Shown: positions 42,193 to 50,723 of the stretch, piece by piece
How the letters are laid out: the number at the start of each line of letters is the position of its first letter
How positions within the stretch are numbered: the first letter of the stretch is position 1
From: Maritalea sp049801075
GTDB taxonomy: Bacteria; Pseudomonadota; Alphaproteobacteria; Rhizobiales; Devosiaceae
DNA: 64,000 nt
Reading direction: 5' to 3'
Assembly: GCF_049801075.1 (NCBI RefSeq)
Contig: NZ_JBNAGG010000001.1
Span: 248,001-312,000, forward strand
Notes under the pieces: model-generated
Databases searched by the model: none
What the model was told of the DNA's origin: nothing
What the model saw: the letters and a program-made list of their open reading frames with translations, nothing else
Position numbers and translations under genes: made by a program

Positions 42193-43094
42193 AATAGTTG
42201 ATGCGCTTTCTCTAGAGTGATGGATTGAAATCTGATGCGGGTGTTTGGCCGCAATTGGGCTGCTCGGTCAAGGTCTTTATCAATTAAAGTTGCAATTCGT
42301 GGATAACCGCCAGTGGGCTGATGGTCGCGCATCAAGATTACCGGTGTGCCTTCGCCTAAAATCTGAATGTCACCGGGCACCACGGCGTCAGATACTAAGC
42401 CCAGCTCGTCTATTTGGGCAAAACGATGTTCTGGATCGTTTAGGCGTACGCCCATCCGGTCTGTCGACGAAGAAATTGTAAAGGGATGCTCGAAAAGGTC
42501 TTGCCACGCCTCTCGACCGAGCAAGTCTGCATGTAGACCCGGCAATAAGCGCAGCACAACCTCATCGGCTTCCGCAGCCGTTTCATCTGGTTTGGACGCG
42601 GCAGGCGCTTGCATTGCTGGTTGGCCGGGCACGAGCTGAATCTCATCGCCAACTTTTAAGGCGCGGCCATCCAAACCGCCAATATGGGCCGCGAGATTGG
42701 TCGCCTTACTGCCAAGTAAAGATGGCACCTCTAACTCATCGCCAAAACGAACATAGCCATACATGCCACGCGGGCCTGTCGTTATATCCACCACATCGCC
42801 ATCTTGCAGTTGTGCCGTGAATGGCCAGTTCTGCACGCCTCCATTGATGGTACAGGCAAAGTGCCCTCCGGCGGCAGCCATGTGCATGGGCGCACCGTGA
42901 TAGGTAAACTTCATCCCGAGCATGGTGAATTCAAGTGCGCTGGTGGCGCCCTCACCTAGCAGTGACAATGTATAAGAGAAGGATGGACGATCCATTGGCC
43001 CACTTGCGGAGACCCCAAATTTCAGACCGATACTTCGACCTGAATCCTGCACGGTTGAATGAGGTGAGACGCGCTGGAACACAATCTTATTCAT
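42189..43094 (-). CDS. pxpC: 5-oxoprolinase subunit C (biotin-dependent carboxyltransferase-like)
   Basis: A 301-residue cyclophilin-like-fold protein of the KipA/PxpC family. TVQDSGRSIGLKFGVSASGPMD at the N-terminus (shown as key TVQDSGR and SGPMD) and DRMGVRLND near the C-terminal third are typical. Not a true carboxyltransferase despite the database name. It overlaps pxpB by 8 bp and pxpA by 4 bp, so the three subunits are translationally coupled. Confidence 0.92.
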   Translation of the reverse strand: MNKIVFQRVSPHSTVQDSGRSIGLKFGVSASGPMDRPSFSYTLSLLGEGATSALEFTMLGMKFTYHGAPMHMAAAGGHFACTINGGVQNWPFTAQLQDGDVVDITTGPRGMYGYVRFGDELEVPSLLGSKATNLAAHIGGLDGRALKVGDEIQLVPGQPAMQAPAASKPDETAAEADEVVLRLLPGLHADLLGREAWQDLFEHPFTISSSTDRMGVRLNDPEHRFAQIDELGLVSDAVVPGDIQILGEGTPVILMRDHQPTGGYPRIATLIDKDLDRAAQLRPNTRIRFQSITLEKAHQLL

Positions 43095-43791
43095 GATCTT
43101 GTTCCTTTGCGCTCAGTTCAACAAAGTCGCCGGGTTTCACTTTTACAGGTGGGTCAATATGCACATCAAAATTGTTCAGATCGCAATGGCCGATCACGCT
43201 CCATCCCGTGCGAATGGGCACGCTGGTGATGGCCGTTTGCCCCGCAGCGAACAGGACTGAACCGGGTGGCACGTTTTCCCGCAATTCATTATGACGCGGA
43301 AAATTACGCCAATTCTCGTGCAGGCCGAGATAAACAAATCCAGGGGAAAACCCTAAAGCCAGTACATCTAAGGGCAGTGCTGTGTGTTGTTCAATAAACT
43401 CAGCGGCGGACAACTTTAAGTCGGTGTAGACATGCTCAAAATCTGGACCGCCAGCTCCGCCATAAGAGATGTCAATTTGGTGGATTTCGTTATTTTCATG
43501 GGCGCGCAGCTTTTCCAAATCAAAGCTGGCCAAGAGCATTTGCAGCTCTTGTTGTAATGTCCCGTAGGCCACGCGTTTTGGATCATATCGCACGAGGCAG
43601 GAAAGTAAATTGGAATTGGCCCCAATGATCAGCGGGGCCAATTTCTCTTCAACAATTTTGGTGAACTGAATCGCTTGCCGATTGGCATTAAGCTGCAATT
43701 CAGTGCCGAACACCACCAAAATGGCGCGGTCGCCAAGTGGTTGCAGCTTAACGTGCCCGCGTTTTCGGTTTTGCGATGCCAGTTCAACCAT
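43087..43791 (-). CDS. pxpB: 5-oxoprolinase subunit B (KipI family)
   Basis: A roughly 234-residue KipI/PxpB protein with the motif LGFSPGFVYLG and PRHNELRENVPPGSV, both typical of the family. In Bacillus the homologue KipI was first named as a kinase inhibitor. The ATG at 43791 lies 7 bp after the fhs stop; a longer frame would begin inside fhs. No strong ribosome binding site is visible, consistent with translational coupling to fhs. Confidence 0.9.
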   Translation of the reverse strand: MVELASQNRKRGHVKLQPLGDRAILVVFGTELQLNANRQAIQFTKIVEEKLAPLIIGANSNLLSCLVRYDPKRVAYGTLQQELQMLLASFDLEKLRAHENNEIHQIDISYGGAGGPDFEHVYTDLKLSAAEFIEQHTALPLDVLALGFSPGFVYLGLHENWRNFPRHNELRENVPPGSVLFAAGQTAITSVPIRTGWSVIGHCDLNNFDVHIDPPVKVKPGDFVELSAKEQDHE

Positions 43792-43798
43792 AAGTGTT

Positions 43799-45475
43799 TT
43801 AGAACAATCCTTCGATTTGACCTGCATCATCAAGCTTGATGGCCTCCGCCGAAGGCACTTTTGGCAAACCCGGCATGGTCATGATTTCACCGCAGATTGC
43901 CACAACAAAGCCCGCACCTGCTGAAAGCCGCACTTCCCGCACGGGGATAGAATGACCAGTCGGCGCGCCGCGCATGTTTGGATCAGTGGTGAAGGAATAT
44001 TGGGTCTTTGCCATACAAATGGGCAAGTCGCCATATCCGGCCTTTTCCCAATTTTTCAATTGGTTCAGTACCTTTTTGTCCATCACCACTTCGTCAGCAC
44101 GGTAAACTTCTTTGGCAATCTTTTCTATCTTATCCGCCAAGCCCAGATTGTCTTCATAAAGTGGCGAAAACTTGCCATCGAAATTGTCGATCATATCAAC
44201 AACATGTTCAGCCAAGGCTTTGGTGCCTTCGGAGCCATGTTCCCAATGCTGACAGAGGATGGCTTTCGCGCCCTCGCCTTCAACAAAAGTCTTCAGAGCT
44301 TCAACTTCAGCGTCACTGTCGGTCACGAAATGGTTGATTGCCACAACGGCGGGCACACCGAATTTCTTGATGTTTTCCAAGTGCCGCGAGAGGTTGGCGC
44401 AACCTTTTTTCAGCGCATCAACATTTTCAGCACCCAAATCGTCTTTAGCCACACCGCCATTCATCTTCAATGCACGGATGGTCGCCACGATCACAACGGC
44501 ATTTGGTGAAAGTCCTGCCTTGCGACATTTAATGTCGAAGAATTTCTCAGCGCCCAAATCGGCGCCAAAGCCTGCTTCTGTGACCACATAATCGGCCAGT
44601 TTAAGCGCGGTTTTGGTGGCGATCACGGAGTTGCAGCCATGGGCGATGTTTGCAAATGGGCCGCCATGGATAAAGGCCGGGTTGTTTTCCAGCGTTTGCA
44701 CCAAATTGGGCTGCATTGCTTGCTGCAACAGTACAGTCATTGCGCCGTCTGCTTTGATGTCGCGGCAATAAACAGGTGTTTTGTCGCGGCGATAAGCCAC
44801 TATGATGTTGCCCAAACGGCGTTGCAGATCTTCAAGATCTTCAGCCAAGCAAAGGATCGCCATGATTTCGGAAGCCACCGTAATGTCGAACCCGGCTTCG
44901 CGCGGGAAGCCGTTGGTGGCGCCGCCGAGTGATGTGACAACCGAACGCAAAGCGCGATCATTCATGTCCAGCACGCGCCGCCATGTGATGCGACGGATAT
45001 CGATATCTTCCGCGTTGCCCCAATAGACGTGATTGTCGATCATGGCAGACAACAGATTGTGGGCTGAGGTGATGGCGTGGAAATCGCCGGTGAAGTGCAA
45101 ATTGATGTCTTCCATCGGCACCACTTGGGCGTAGCCGCCCCCGGCTGCGCCGCCCTTCATGCCAAAGCATGGGCCGAGCGAAGGTTCGCGGATACAAATG
45201 GCGGCATTTTTGCCAATGGCGTTCAGGCCATCGCCCAATCCAACTGTTGTGGTGGTTTTCCCCTCACCCGCAGGTGTTGGGTTGATTGCAGTCACCAAAA
45301 TCAGCTTGCCGTTTTCCCGGTTCGCTTGTGCTTTGATAAAGTCTTGAGAAATCTTGGCTTTGTCGTGGCCGAACGGCAAAAGATGTTCAGATGGAATGCC
45401 AAGTTTTTCGCCAATTTGCGCAATTGGCTGCTTGCGCGCTTCACGCGCGATTTCAATATCAGATTTAAAAGTCAT
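43799..45475 (-). CDS. fhs: Formate-tetrahydrofolate ligase
   Basis: ATP-dependent 10-formyl-THF synthetase, 558 residues, the normal length. Motifs: the P-loop-like TPAGEGKTTTTVGL, EPSLGPCFGMKGGAAGGG and FGADLGAEKF. The ATG at 45475 (MTFKSDIEIARE) is chosen with GGGGACAG upstream; the longer frame adds 69 residues without family similarity. It leads the operon fhs-pxpB-pxpC-pxpA-folD, is divergent from the photolyase gene, and is a route for entry of formate into the folate C1 pool. Confidence 0.96.
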   Translation of the reverse strand: MTFKSDIEIAREARKQPIAQIGEKLGIPSEHLLPFGHDKAKISQDFIKAQANRENGKLILVTAINPTPAGEGKTTTTVGLGDGLNAIGKNAAICIREPSLGPCFGMKGGAAGGGYAQVVPMEDINLHFTGDFHAITSAHNLLSAMIDNHVYWGNAEDIDIRRITWRRVLDMNDRALRSVVTSLGGATNGFPREAGFDITVASEIMAILCLAEDLEDLQRRLGNIIVAYRRDKTPVYCRDIKADGAMTVLLQQAMQPNLVQTLENNPAFIHGGPFANIAHGCNSVIATKTALKLADYVVTEAGFGADLGAEKFFDIKCRKAGLSPNAVVIVATIRALKMNGGVAKDDLGAENVDALKKGCANLSRHLENIKKFGVPAVVAINHFVTDSDAEVEALKTFVEGEGAKAILCQHWEHGSEGTKALAEHVVDMIDNFDGKFSPLYEDNLGLADKIEKIAKEVYRADEVVMDKKVLNQLKNWEKAGYGDLPICMAKTQYSFTTDPNMRGAPTGHSIPVREVRLSAGAGFVVAICGEIMTMPGLPKVPSAEAIKLDDAGQIEGLF

Positions 45476-45649
45476 TTCTGTCCCCACAGATTTTTTGCCG
45501 CGATTAAACGCGTTCATTTTGTAATTGTCTAGCCCACCAATCTGCGCGGCGGCCTTCCTGCGGATAATCCTTGGCTGATCTGTATATGTCGTCACTGCGT
45601 AGCGCATATGACAATTTTCATTCCGCCAATCCCGCCGCAAGGACTTTGT

Positions 45650-47176
45650 ATGCGCAACCTCATTTTGATTCTGGGCGATCAACTCTCTCGCGATATCAGC
45701 AGTTTAGAGGGATTCGACCCGAAACAAGATCACATTTTGATGTGCGAGGTGTGGGATGAAGCCACTTATGTGAAGCACCACAAAAAGAAAATCGCCTTTT
45801 TATTCTCGGCCATGCGCCACTTTGCCAATGAATTGGAGGCTGAGGGGCTGCCCATCAGCTACACAAAACTAGATGATGCAGAAAATGCAGGCTCCTTCTC
45901 TGGCGAAGTAAAACGCGCTCTAGATCAATTCGCACCCGAAAAGCTAGTTGTCACATTCCCCGGCGAATATCGGGTTTTGGAAGAGATCAAATCATGGTCG
46001 GAACGCTTTGATATCGATGTCGATATTCGCGAGGATGATCGGTTTTTTGTGTCGCCAGATTGGTTCGAAAAATGGGCTAGCGGACGCAAAAACCTGCGGA
46101 TGGAATATTTCTATCGGCAGTTGCGGCAGGACCATCGGATATTGATGGATGGTGATAAGCCCGAAGGTGGCAAGTGGAACTATGACCAAGAAAACCGTAA
46201 GCCGCCGCGCGACGGCATGAATGTGCCTGCCCCCTATCGCGGGCAAACCGATGAGATTACGCAAGACTGTATTGCGTTGGTTGCCGAACGGTTCGGTGAT
46301 CATTTTGGTGACTTGGAGCCGTTCTATTTTGCAGTAACGCGTGATCAGGCGCTTTATGCATTGGATAAGTTCTTTGACGAACGGTTTAGCCAGTTTGGTG
46401 ATTATCAGGATGCGATGATTCAGGGTGAACCCTGGATGTTTCACAGCCACATCAGCTTCTATCTCAATTGCGGGTTGCTCAACCCGCGTGAAGTGGTGAA
46501 ACGCGCCGAATTTGCCTATTATGATGGACAAGCGCCGCTTAATGCGGTGGAAGGTTTTATCCGGCAGATATTGGGCTGGCGCGAATATGTGCGCGGCATT
46601 TATTGGCTAAAAATGCCGGATTATGCAGAAGAGAATGCGTTGGATGCCCAGCGCGATTTGCCTTGGTTTTTCTGGACGGGCGAAACGCAAATGAACTGCC
46701 TCCGCCAATGTATTTTGGAAACCAAAGAAAACGCATATGCTCACCATATTCAGCGCTTGATGGTGCTTGGCAATTTTGCCTTGTTGGCGGGGCTGGACCC
46801 GAAACAGGTCAATGAATGGTATTTGATCGTTTACGCGGACGCTTTCGAATGGGTGGAGATGCCGAATGTAACGGGCATGATTTTGTTTGCCGATGGTGGC
46901 GAGTTGGCCAGCAAGCCTTATGCGGCCAGCGGCGCATATATCAACCGCATGTCGAATTATTGCGAGAGTTGCACCTATAAGGTGACGCAAAAGAACGGGC
47001 CAAAGGCTTGTCCGTTCAACTATCTTTATTGGGATTTCTTTTTGCGCAACAATGATAAGTTGAAGGGCAACCCGCGGCTGAATAATGCCTATGGCACCCT
47101 CAATCGCATGAAAGATGAAAAGATCGACGCGATCCGCGCAGACACAAAACGATTTTTGGAAAACCTTGACGAATAG
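45650..47176 (+). CDS. FeS-type (6-4) photolyase / bacterial cryptochrome (PhrB/CryB family)
   Basis: A 508-residue flavoprotein that repairs UV-induced (6-4) photoproducts or senses blue light. The four [4Fe-4S] cysteines fall at C350, C438, C441 and C454, the same numbers I recall for Agrobacterium PhrB. NLILILGDQLS starts the antenna domain and WREYVRGIYW and FAWVEMPNV-like segments (DAFEWVEMPN) belong to the FAD-binding domain. The ATG at 45650 has AAGGA 5 bp upstream, so the longer frame from 45608 is rejected. Single gene with its own promoter region. Confidence 0.94.
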   Translation: MRNLILILGDQLSRDISSLEGFDPKQDHILMCEVWDEATYVKHHKKKIAFLFSAMRHFANELEAEGLPISYTKLDDAENAGSFSGEVKRALDQFAPEKLVVTFPGEYRVLEEIKSWSERFDIDVDIREDDRFFVSPDWFEKWASGRKNLRMEYFYRQLRQDHRILMDGDKPEGGKWNYDQENRKPPRDGMNVPAPYRGQTDEITQDCIALVAERFGDHFGDLEPFYFAVTRDQALYALDKFFDERFSQFGDYQDAMIQGEPWMFHSHISFYLNCGLLNPREVVKRAEFAYYDGQAPLNAVEGFIRQILGWREYVRGIYWLKMPDYAEENALDAQRDLPWFFWTGETQMNCLRQCILETKENAYAHHIQRLMVLGNFALLAGLDPKQVNEWYLIVYADAFEWVEMPNVTGMILFADGGELASKPYAASGAYINRMSNYCESCTYKVTQKNGPKACPFNYLYWDFFLRNNDKLKGNPRLNNAYGTLNRMKDEKIDAIRADTKRFLENLDE

Positions 47177-47226
47177 AAGCCAAAACCGACAATAATCTCA
47201 ATAGTTTTAGATTTATTGGTCGGGTT

Positions 47227-47853
47227 ATGGATATTTCAAAATTTGTGTCTTGGGCTGGGCTGGCGCTCGGCTGTGCGTTTGTCGTTTTGCAGTTTTATCT
47301 TTCCACCCCGCTTCGCTTTGCCAATGGCGATAATCTTTTCGGTGCCTTGTGGTTTTTGCTGACCTTTTTCACCATCCTCACCAATATTGGTGTCGTGTTG
47401 GTGCACCTATCCGCTCAGACCGCAGTTGAAAGACTAGGCTGGTTCCGTCAGGCACATGTGCGCACCATGTTTGCTGTACTGATTTTTGTGGTGATGCTGG
47501 TTTATCATTTTGTTTTAGCGCCGCTTTGGCAGCCACAAGGCCTGTTCGCCGTTGCCGATATTGGCCTGCATTATGTTACGCCGCTGCTTTATCTCGCATG
47601 GTGGATGACCACCCCACGTGGTGAAACCGCAAAGTTCAGCGACATTCCAATTATGCTTTTGCCGCCCGTCTTATATTTGGTGTGGGCGTTGGCACGTGGG
47701 CTGATTGTCGGGGAATACCCCTACCCGTTTTTGAATTATGATGTGTTGGGTGCGGCCCTTTTGGCGCGAAATATTGTTGGCTTGTTTCTCGGCGTCGCCC
47801 TGCTCTATGCGCTGTTTATCTTCATTGAAAACCGATTGCCCAAACAGGCTTAG
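47227..47853 (+). CDS. Pr6Pr-family membrane protein
   Basis: A 208-residue inner-membrane protein with about six hydrophobic segments. The segment FFTILTNIGV and the YPYPFLNYDVLG motif match the Pr6Pr/FAR-17a-like membrane family, for which no bacterial function is established. It lies 50 bp after the photolyase gene and may be cotranscribed with it; no terminator is seen between them. Confidence 0.75.
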   Translation: MDISKFVSWAGLALGCAFVVLQFYLSTPLRFANGDNLFGALWFLLTFFTILTNIGVVLVHLSAQTAVERLGWFRQAHVRTMFAVLIFVVMLVYHFVLAPLWQPQGLFAVADIGLHYVTPLLYLAWWMTTPRGETAKFSDIPIMLLPPVLYLVWALARGLIVGEYPYPFLNYDVLGAALLARNIVGLFLGVALLYALFIFIENRLPKQA

Positions 47854-47910
47854 GCTTGCCAAACGGGGCAAATCATATCAATCTAACTTCAAGTGAACTT
47901 TAGGTGTTAA

Positions 47911-48330
47911 ATGATTGATATTGCCCAATTATCAAAAAAAACTGGCCTTTCCGCCTCTAAATTGCGCTATTATGACGAGATGGGACTCATCCAGTCTGTC
48001 GGGCGAAAAGGTTTGAAGCGCTTATTTGATGCAGACGCAGAAATGCGGCTGTCGCTCATTGCGCTGGGTCAGAATGCCGGATTTTCGCTGGATGAGATTA
48101 AGGGCATGTTTGGTGCAGGAGAAAATGTACGGATAGATCGCGAAAAGCTGCACAATAAGGCGGACCAACTGGATCGGAAAATTGAAAAGCTGAAGGCCAT
48201 GCGAGACGGATTGCGTCACGCAGCGGAGTGCCCTCATGAAGACCATTTTCAATGTCCAACATTTCAGCGCCTTATGAAAGTGGCAAGCGCACCGCGGCAC
48301 CAAACGCAGAGATCGGGACGCCAGTTATGA
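47911..48330 (+). CDS. MerR-family regulator with C-terminal cysteine motif
   Basis: A 139-residue regulator. The MerR helix-turn-helix (IAQLSKKTGLSASKLRYYDEMGL region, about 3-26) is followed by a dimerisation helix (about 75-105). A CPHEDHFQCPTF motif (C107, C115) then suggests metal or thiol sensing. AGGTG precedes the ATG at 47911. Its stop overlaps the next regulator as ATGA. Target genes are unknown; the following hydrolase gene is the nearest candidate. Confidence 0.87.
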   Translation: MIDIAQLSKKTGLSASKLRYYDEMGLIQSVGRKGLKRLFDADAEMRLSLIALGQNAGFSLDEIKGMFGAGENVRIDREKLHNKADQLDRKIEKLKAMRDGLRHAAECPHEDHFQCPTFQRLMKVASAPRHQTQRSGRQL

Positions 48331-48635
48331 TGGATAAACTTAAAAATTCGAGCGGGATTGACCCCGCCTTTTTGGAATTTTGCCAAGCACTCGCCAACAA
48401 AAACCGCCAGCGGATTCTGTTCGAAATCTTCACAGATAAGAGCGAACATAAGGTGGGTGAAATTGCGGAGAAGTCTGGTTTGGCCATTTCCACAGTGTCT
48501 GAACATCTGACGCAGATGAAGAAAGCTGGCATTCTCAGTTCTCGCCGCGCGGACAATGTTGTGTTCTACAAGGTCAATAAAGAAGGCATTTCGCAGTTTC
48601 TTCGTCACATCGAAACCTGGCTCAGCTGTTGCTGA
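48327..48635 (+). CDS. ArsR-family regulator with C-terminal Cys-Cys
   Basis: A 102-residue winged-helix regulator with the recognition helix AISTVSEHLTQMKKAGIL (about 53-70) and the wing SSRRADNVVFYKV. The last two residues are cysteines (C101-C102) and C19 lies in the N-terminal helix, possible ligands for a soft metal or a redox switch. The ATGA overlap with the MerR gene favours the ATG at 48327 over the in-frame ATG at 48252. Unlike SahR it has no methyltransferase extension. Confidence 0.85.
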   Translation: MMDKLKNSSGIDPAFLEFCQALANKNRQRILFEIFTDKSEHKVGEIAEKSGLAISTVSEHLTQMKKAGILSSRRADNVVFYKVNKEGISQFLRHIETWLSCC

Positions 48636-48702
48636 GCTAGGGTTGCAATTCGTTCAAATATCTATTACTTCGTATTTTCCCGAAATTACGAAGGAGATCA
48701 GA

Positions 48703-49875
48703 ATGGGCAGATTGTTGGTTGGCACTTTGGTGGTTATCACCGCCATTGTTTTTGGCATTTGGGCGCTTTATTTAGAACCAAAGCTCACTCTATTTTCTCC
48801 AGAAAAACGCCTGCACCATTTCGCACATATGGAAAATGTGTTTCCCAGCCGCACCATCAAGGCAGGCAGTAATCATCAAGAATGGGCAGTTGCGTTGCAG
48901 GATGTTGCTGCAACTTATCAATTTGAGGGCGCTCAACGCGACCGCGATGAGTTTCTCACCCGCACCAACACAACGTCCCTGCTCGTGATTAAAGACGGCA
49001 TGATCATGCATGAGGAATATCGGCACGGATATGATCAAAATAGCCGTGCAACCTCCTTCTCTGTTGCTAAATCTGTGGTCGCCACGCTGATGCAAATTGC
49101 GCGACAGGAGGGCAAAATCGACAGTTTTGATGATCCTGTGGTGAAATATTTGCCAGAAATGGCTGAAGGCGGATTTGGGCATGCCAGCCTTGAGCACGTG
49201 CTTAATATGTCATCCGGCATTGCCTTTTCAGAAATCTATGAAGATGAAAGTGCGGACAGTTACAAGATTTTTGAGCGCCTGTTCCTGCAGTTTCAGCCGC
49301 TGAAAACGGTGACCGCAAGCTATGGCAGCCAAAATGTGCCGGGTGCGCAATTTGAATATGCCAGCATCAATACGCAACTCTTGGCACAGGTGCTGATGGC
49401 GGTATATGGCACCAGTTTGAGTGATCTTGTTGAAACCAAATTATGGCAACCACTCGGCATGAGTAGCGATGCGGTTTGGAACACTGATATTTACGGCACT
49501 GAGCTCGGTTTCATGGCCCTCAACGCCACCCCACGCGACTTTGCCCGCTTTGGCCTGATGATCAGCCAAATGGGCCGTGTGGGCAGCACGCAAATCATTG
49601 ATGCTAACTGGATCGATCAAATCCGCTCCGCGCCAGAACCCTATTTACGGCGTGGCCAAATTTACGATGCGTGGGGCTATCACCATCAATGGTGGCTACC
49701 AGATGGCAACACCCAAGACTTCGCTGCCATCGGCATCTGGGGCCAGATGATCTATATCCATCCAGAGCAACAGCTTGTGATTGTTAAAACCGGGGCAGAC
49801 CCTGATTTCCATGATCATGAGGTTGAAGCGATTGCTTTGTTTCGGGCGATTGGGGACGGGTTGGTAGTGGAGTGA
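48703..49875 (+). CDS. Membrane-anchored serine hydrolase (class C beta-lactamase fold, NylB-like)
   Basis: A 390-residue protein with one N-terminal hydrophobic segment (about 5-25) that is a signal anchor or uncleaved signal, so the enzyme domain faces the periplasm. The catalytic SxxK is SVAK (S120-K123) and the YxS/N motif appears as YAS. It belongs to the beta-lactamase/D-Ala-D-Ala carboxypeptidase/6-aminohexanoate-dimer hydrolase superfamily; the substrate is unknown. AAGGAG lies 7 bp before the ATG at 48703. The MerR-ArsR pair lies directly upstream in the same direction. Confidence 0.88.
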   Translation: MGRLLVGTLVVITAIVFGIWALYLEPKLTLFSPEKRLHHFAHMENVFPSRTIKAGSNHQEWAVALQDVAATYQFEGAQRDRDEFLTRTNTTSLLVIKDGMIMHEEYRHGYDQNSRATSFSVAKSVVATLMQIARQEGKIDSFDDPVVKYLPEMAEGGFGHASLEHVLNMSSGIAFSEIYEDESADSYKIFERLFLQFQPLKTVTASYGSQNVPGAQFEYASINTQLLAQVLMAVYGTSLSDLVETKLWQPLGMSSDAVWNTDIYGTELGFMALNATPRDFARFGLMISQMGRVGSTQIIDANWIDQIRSAPEPYLRRGQIYDAWGYHHQWWLPDGNTQDFAAIGIWGQMIYIHPEQQLVIVKTGADPDFHDHEVEAIALFRAIGDGLVVE

Positions 49876-49913
49876 GTGGCAATAGAAAGTATTAGTTGTT
49901 TTTGACGTCAAGT

Positions 49914-50474
49914 TTAACCGGATTGCTTAGTGACCCAATCGCGGGCGTGTTGCAAAATTTCTGCATTGAGATCTATGATTGTTTGATCAAATCCGGTTCT
50001 CTTTCGTACTAGTTCGATAGGGCCTTCCATAAAATCATCATAGCTCAGGTAGATACCAATCAAGTGCTCAATTCCATGTGAATCACCTAGGCAATGTTCA
50101 GATTTAGCGTGAAAATCATATTCGAAATAAATTCTGTCGAATAAATCTACCAATCCGTCCAAAGGCACAATTTCCTCGTTTGCAATATCAGTTAGTCGCA
50201 ACTTAAGGATGAACCAAAGTGCGCTTTCCTTATCCTGAGGAAATGATACACCGATGTCTTTGAGCGCTGAAGTAACCGCATCTTTAAATTCGTGAAAATG
50301 ATCAGTTTCAGGAAATAGCAGCTCATTAAAAGAATCTGCCCAAACACCCTGCTGCATTAAATCATCAAGGCAGCTAACAACTAAGCTTCTATCGATGTGA
50401 TTGAAATACATCATCGCAGCTTCATAGCTAAATCGCGCTTTGATGGTGTCTATATCGTTACAAGTAACTGGCAT
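49914..50474 (-). CDS. Unknown soluble protein
   Basis: A 186-residue protein with no signal peptide, membrane segment or motif that I recognise. It is acidic, rich in Asp, Phe and His, and likely all-helical. The ATG at 50474 (MPVTCNDID) is preferred over one seven codons upstream. The codon use and AT-rich composition differ from flanking genes, and it lies on the 3' side of the tRNA-Ser gene, a common site for acquired DNA. No integrase or repeat was found, so acquisition is only a suspicion. Confidence 0.55.
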   Translation of the reverse strand: MPVTCNDIDTIKARFSYEAAMMYFNHIDRSLVVSCLDDLMQQGVWADSFNELLFPETDHFHEFKDAVTSALKDIGVSFPQDKESALWFILKLRLTDIANEEIVPLDGLVDLFDRIYFEYDFHAKSEHCLGDSHGIEHLIGIYLSYDDFMEGPIELVRKRTGFDQTIIDLNAEILQHARDWVTKQSG

Positions 50475-50562
50475 AAAAACTATAAAATAAACCAAAAATT
50501 CTACCGTTGCTTGCCAACGGAAAACTTTGTCTTAAAGCCGCAAGATATTAGGAAAAGTAACA

Positions 50563-50653
50563 TGGCGGGTGGGGAGGGATTCGAACCCCCGGAACGCTTG
50601 CACGCTCGCCGGTTTTCAAGACCGGTGCATTCAACCAGCTCTGCCACCCACCC
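50563..50653 (-). tRNA. tRNA-Ser (anticodon UGA)
   Basis: On the minus strand the acceptor stem GGGTGGG pairs with CCCACCC, followed by discriminator G and an encoded CCA. The anticodon stem CCGGT/ACCGG encloses the loop CTTGAAA, giving anticodon TGA. The long variable arm and the GTTCGAATC T-loop complete a class II serine tRNA of 91 nt. The tRNA reads serine UCA (and possibly other UCN) codons. Confidence 0.95.
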
Positions 50654-50723
50654 GCAATGTGAGAGGTGATCTATCGCACCTTGCGATCAGTTGCAAGGGC
50701 TTAAAGACCATTCTTTCAAAATT

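Noticed and set aside
48327..48635. ArsR gene as the regulator (SahR) of the methionine-type operon
   Set aside because: It is 15 kb away from the palindrome, lacks the methyltransferase extension often found in SahR, and is coupled to a MerR gene instead.
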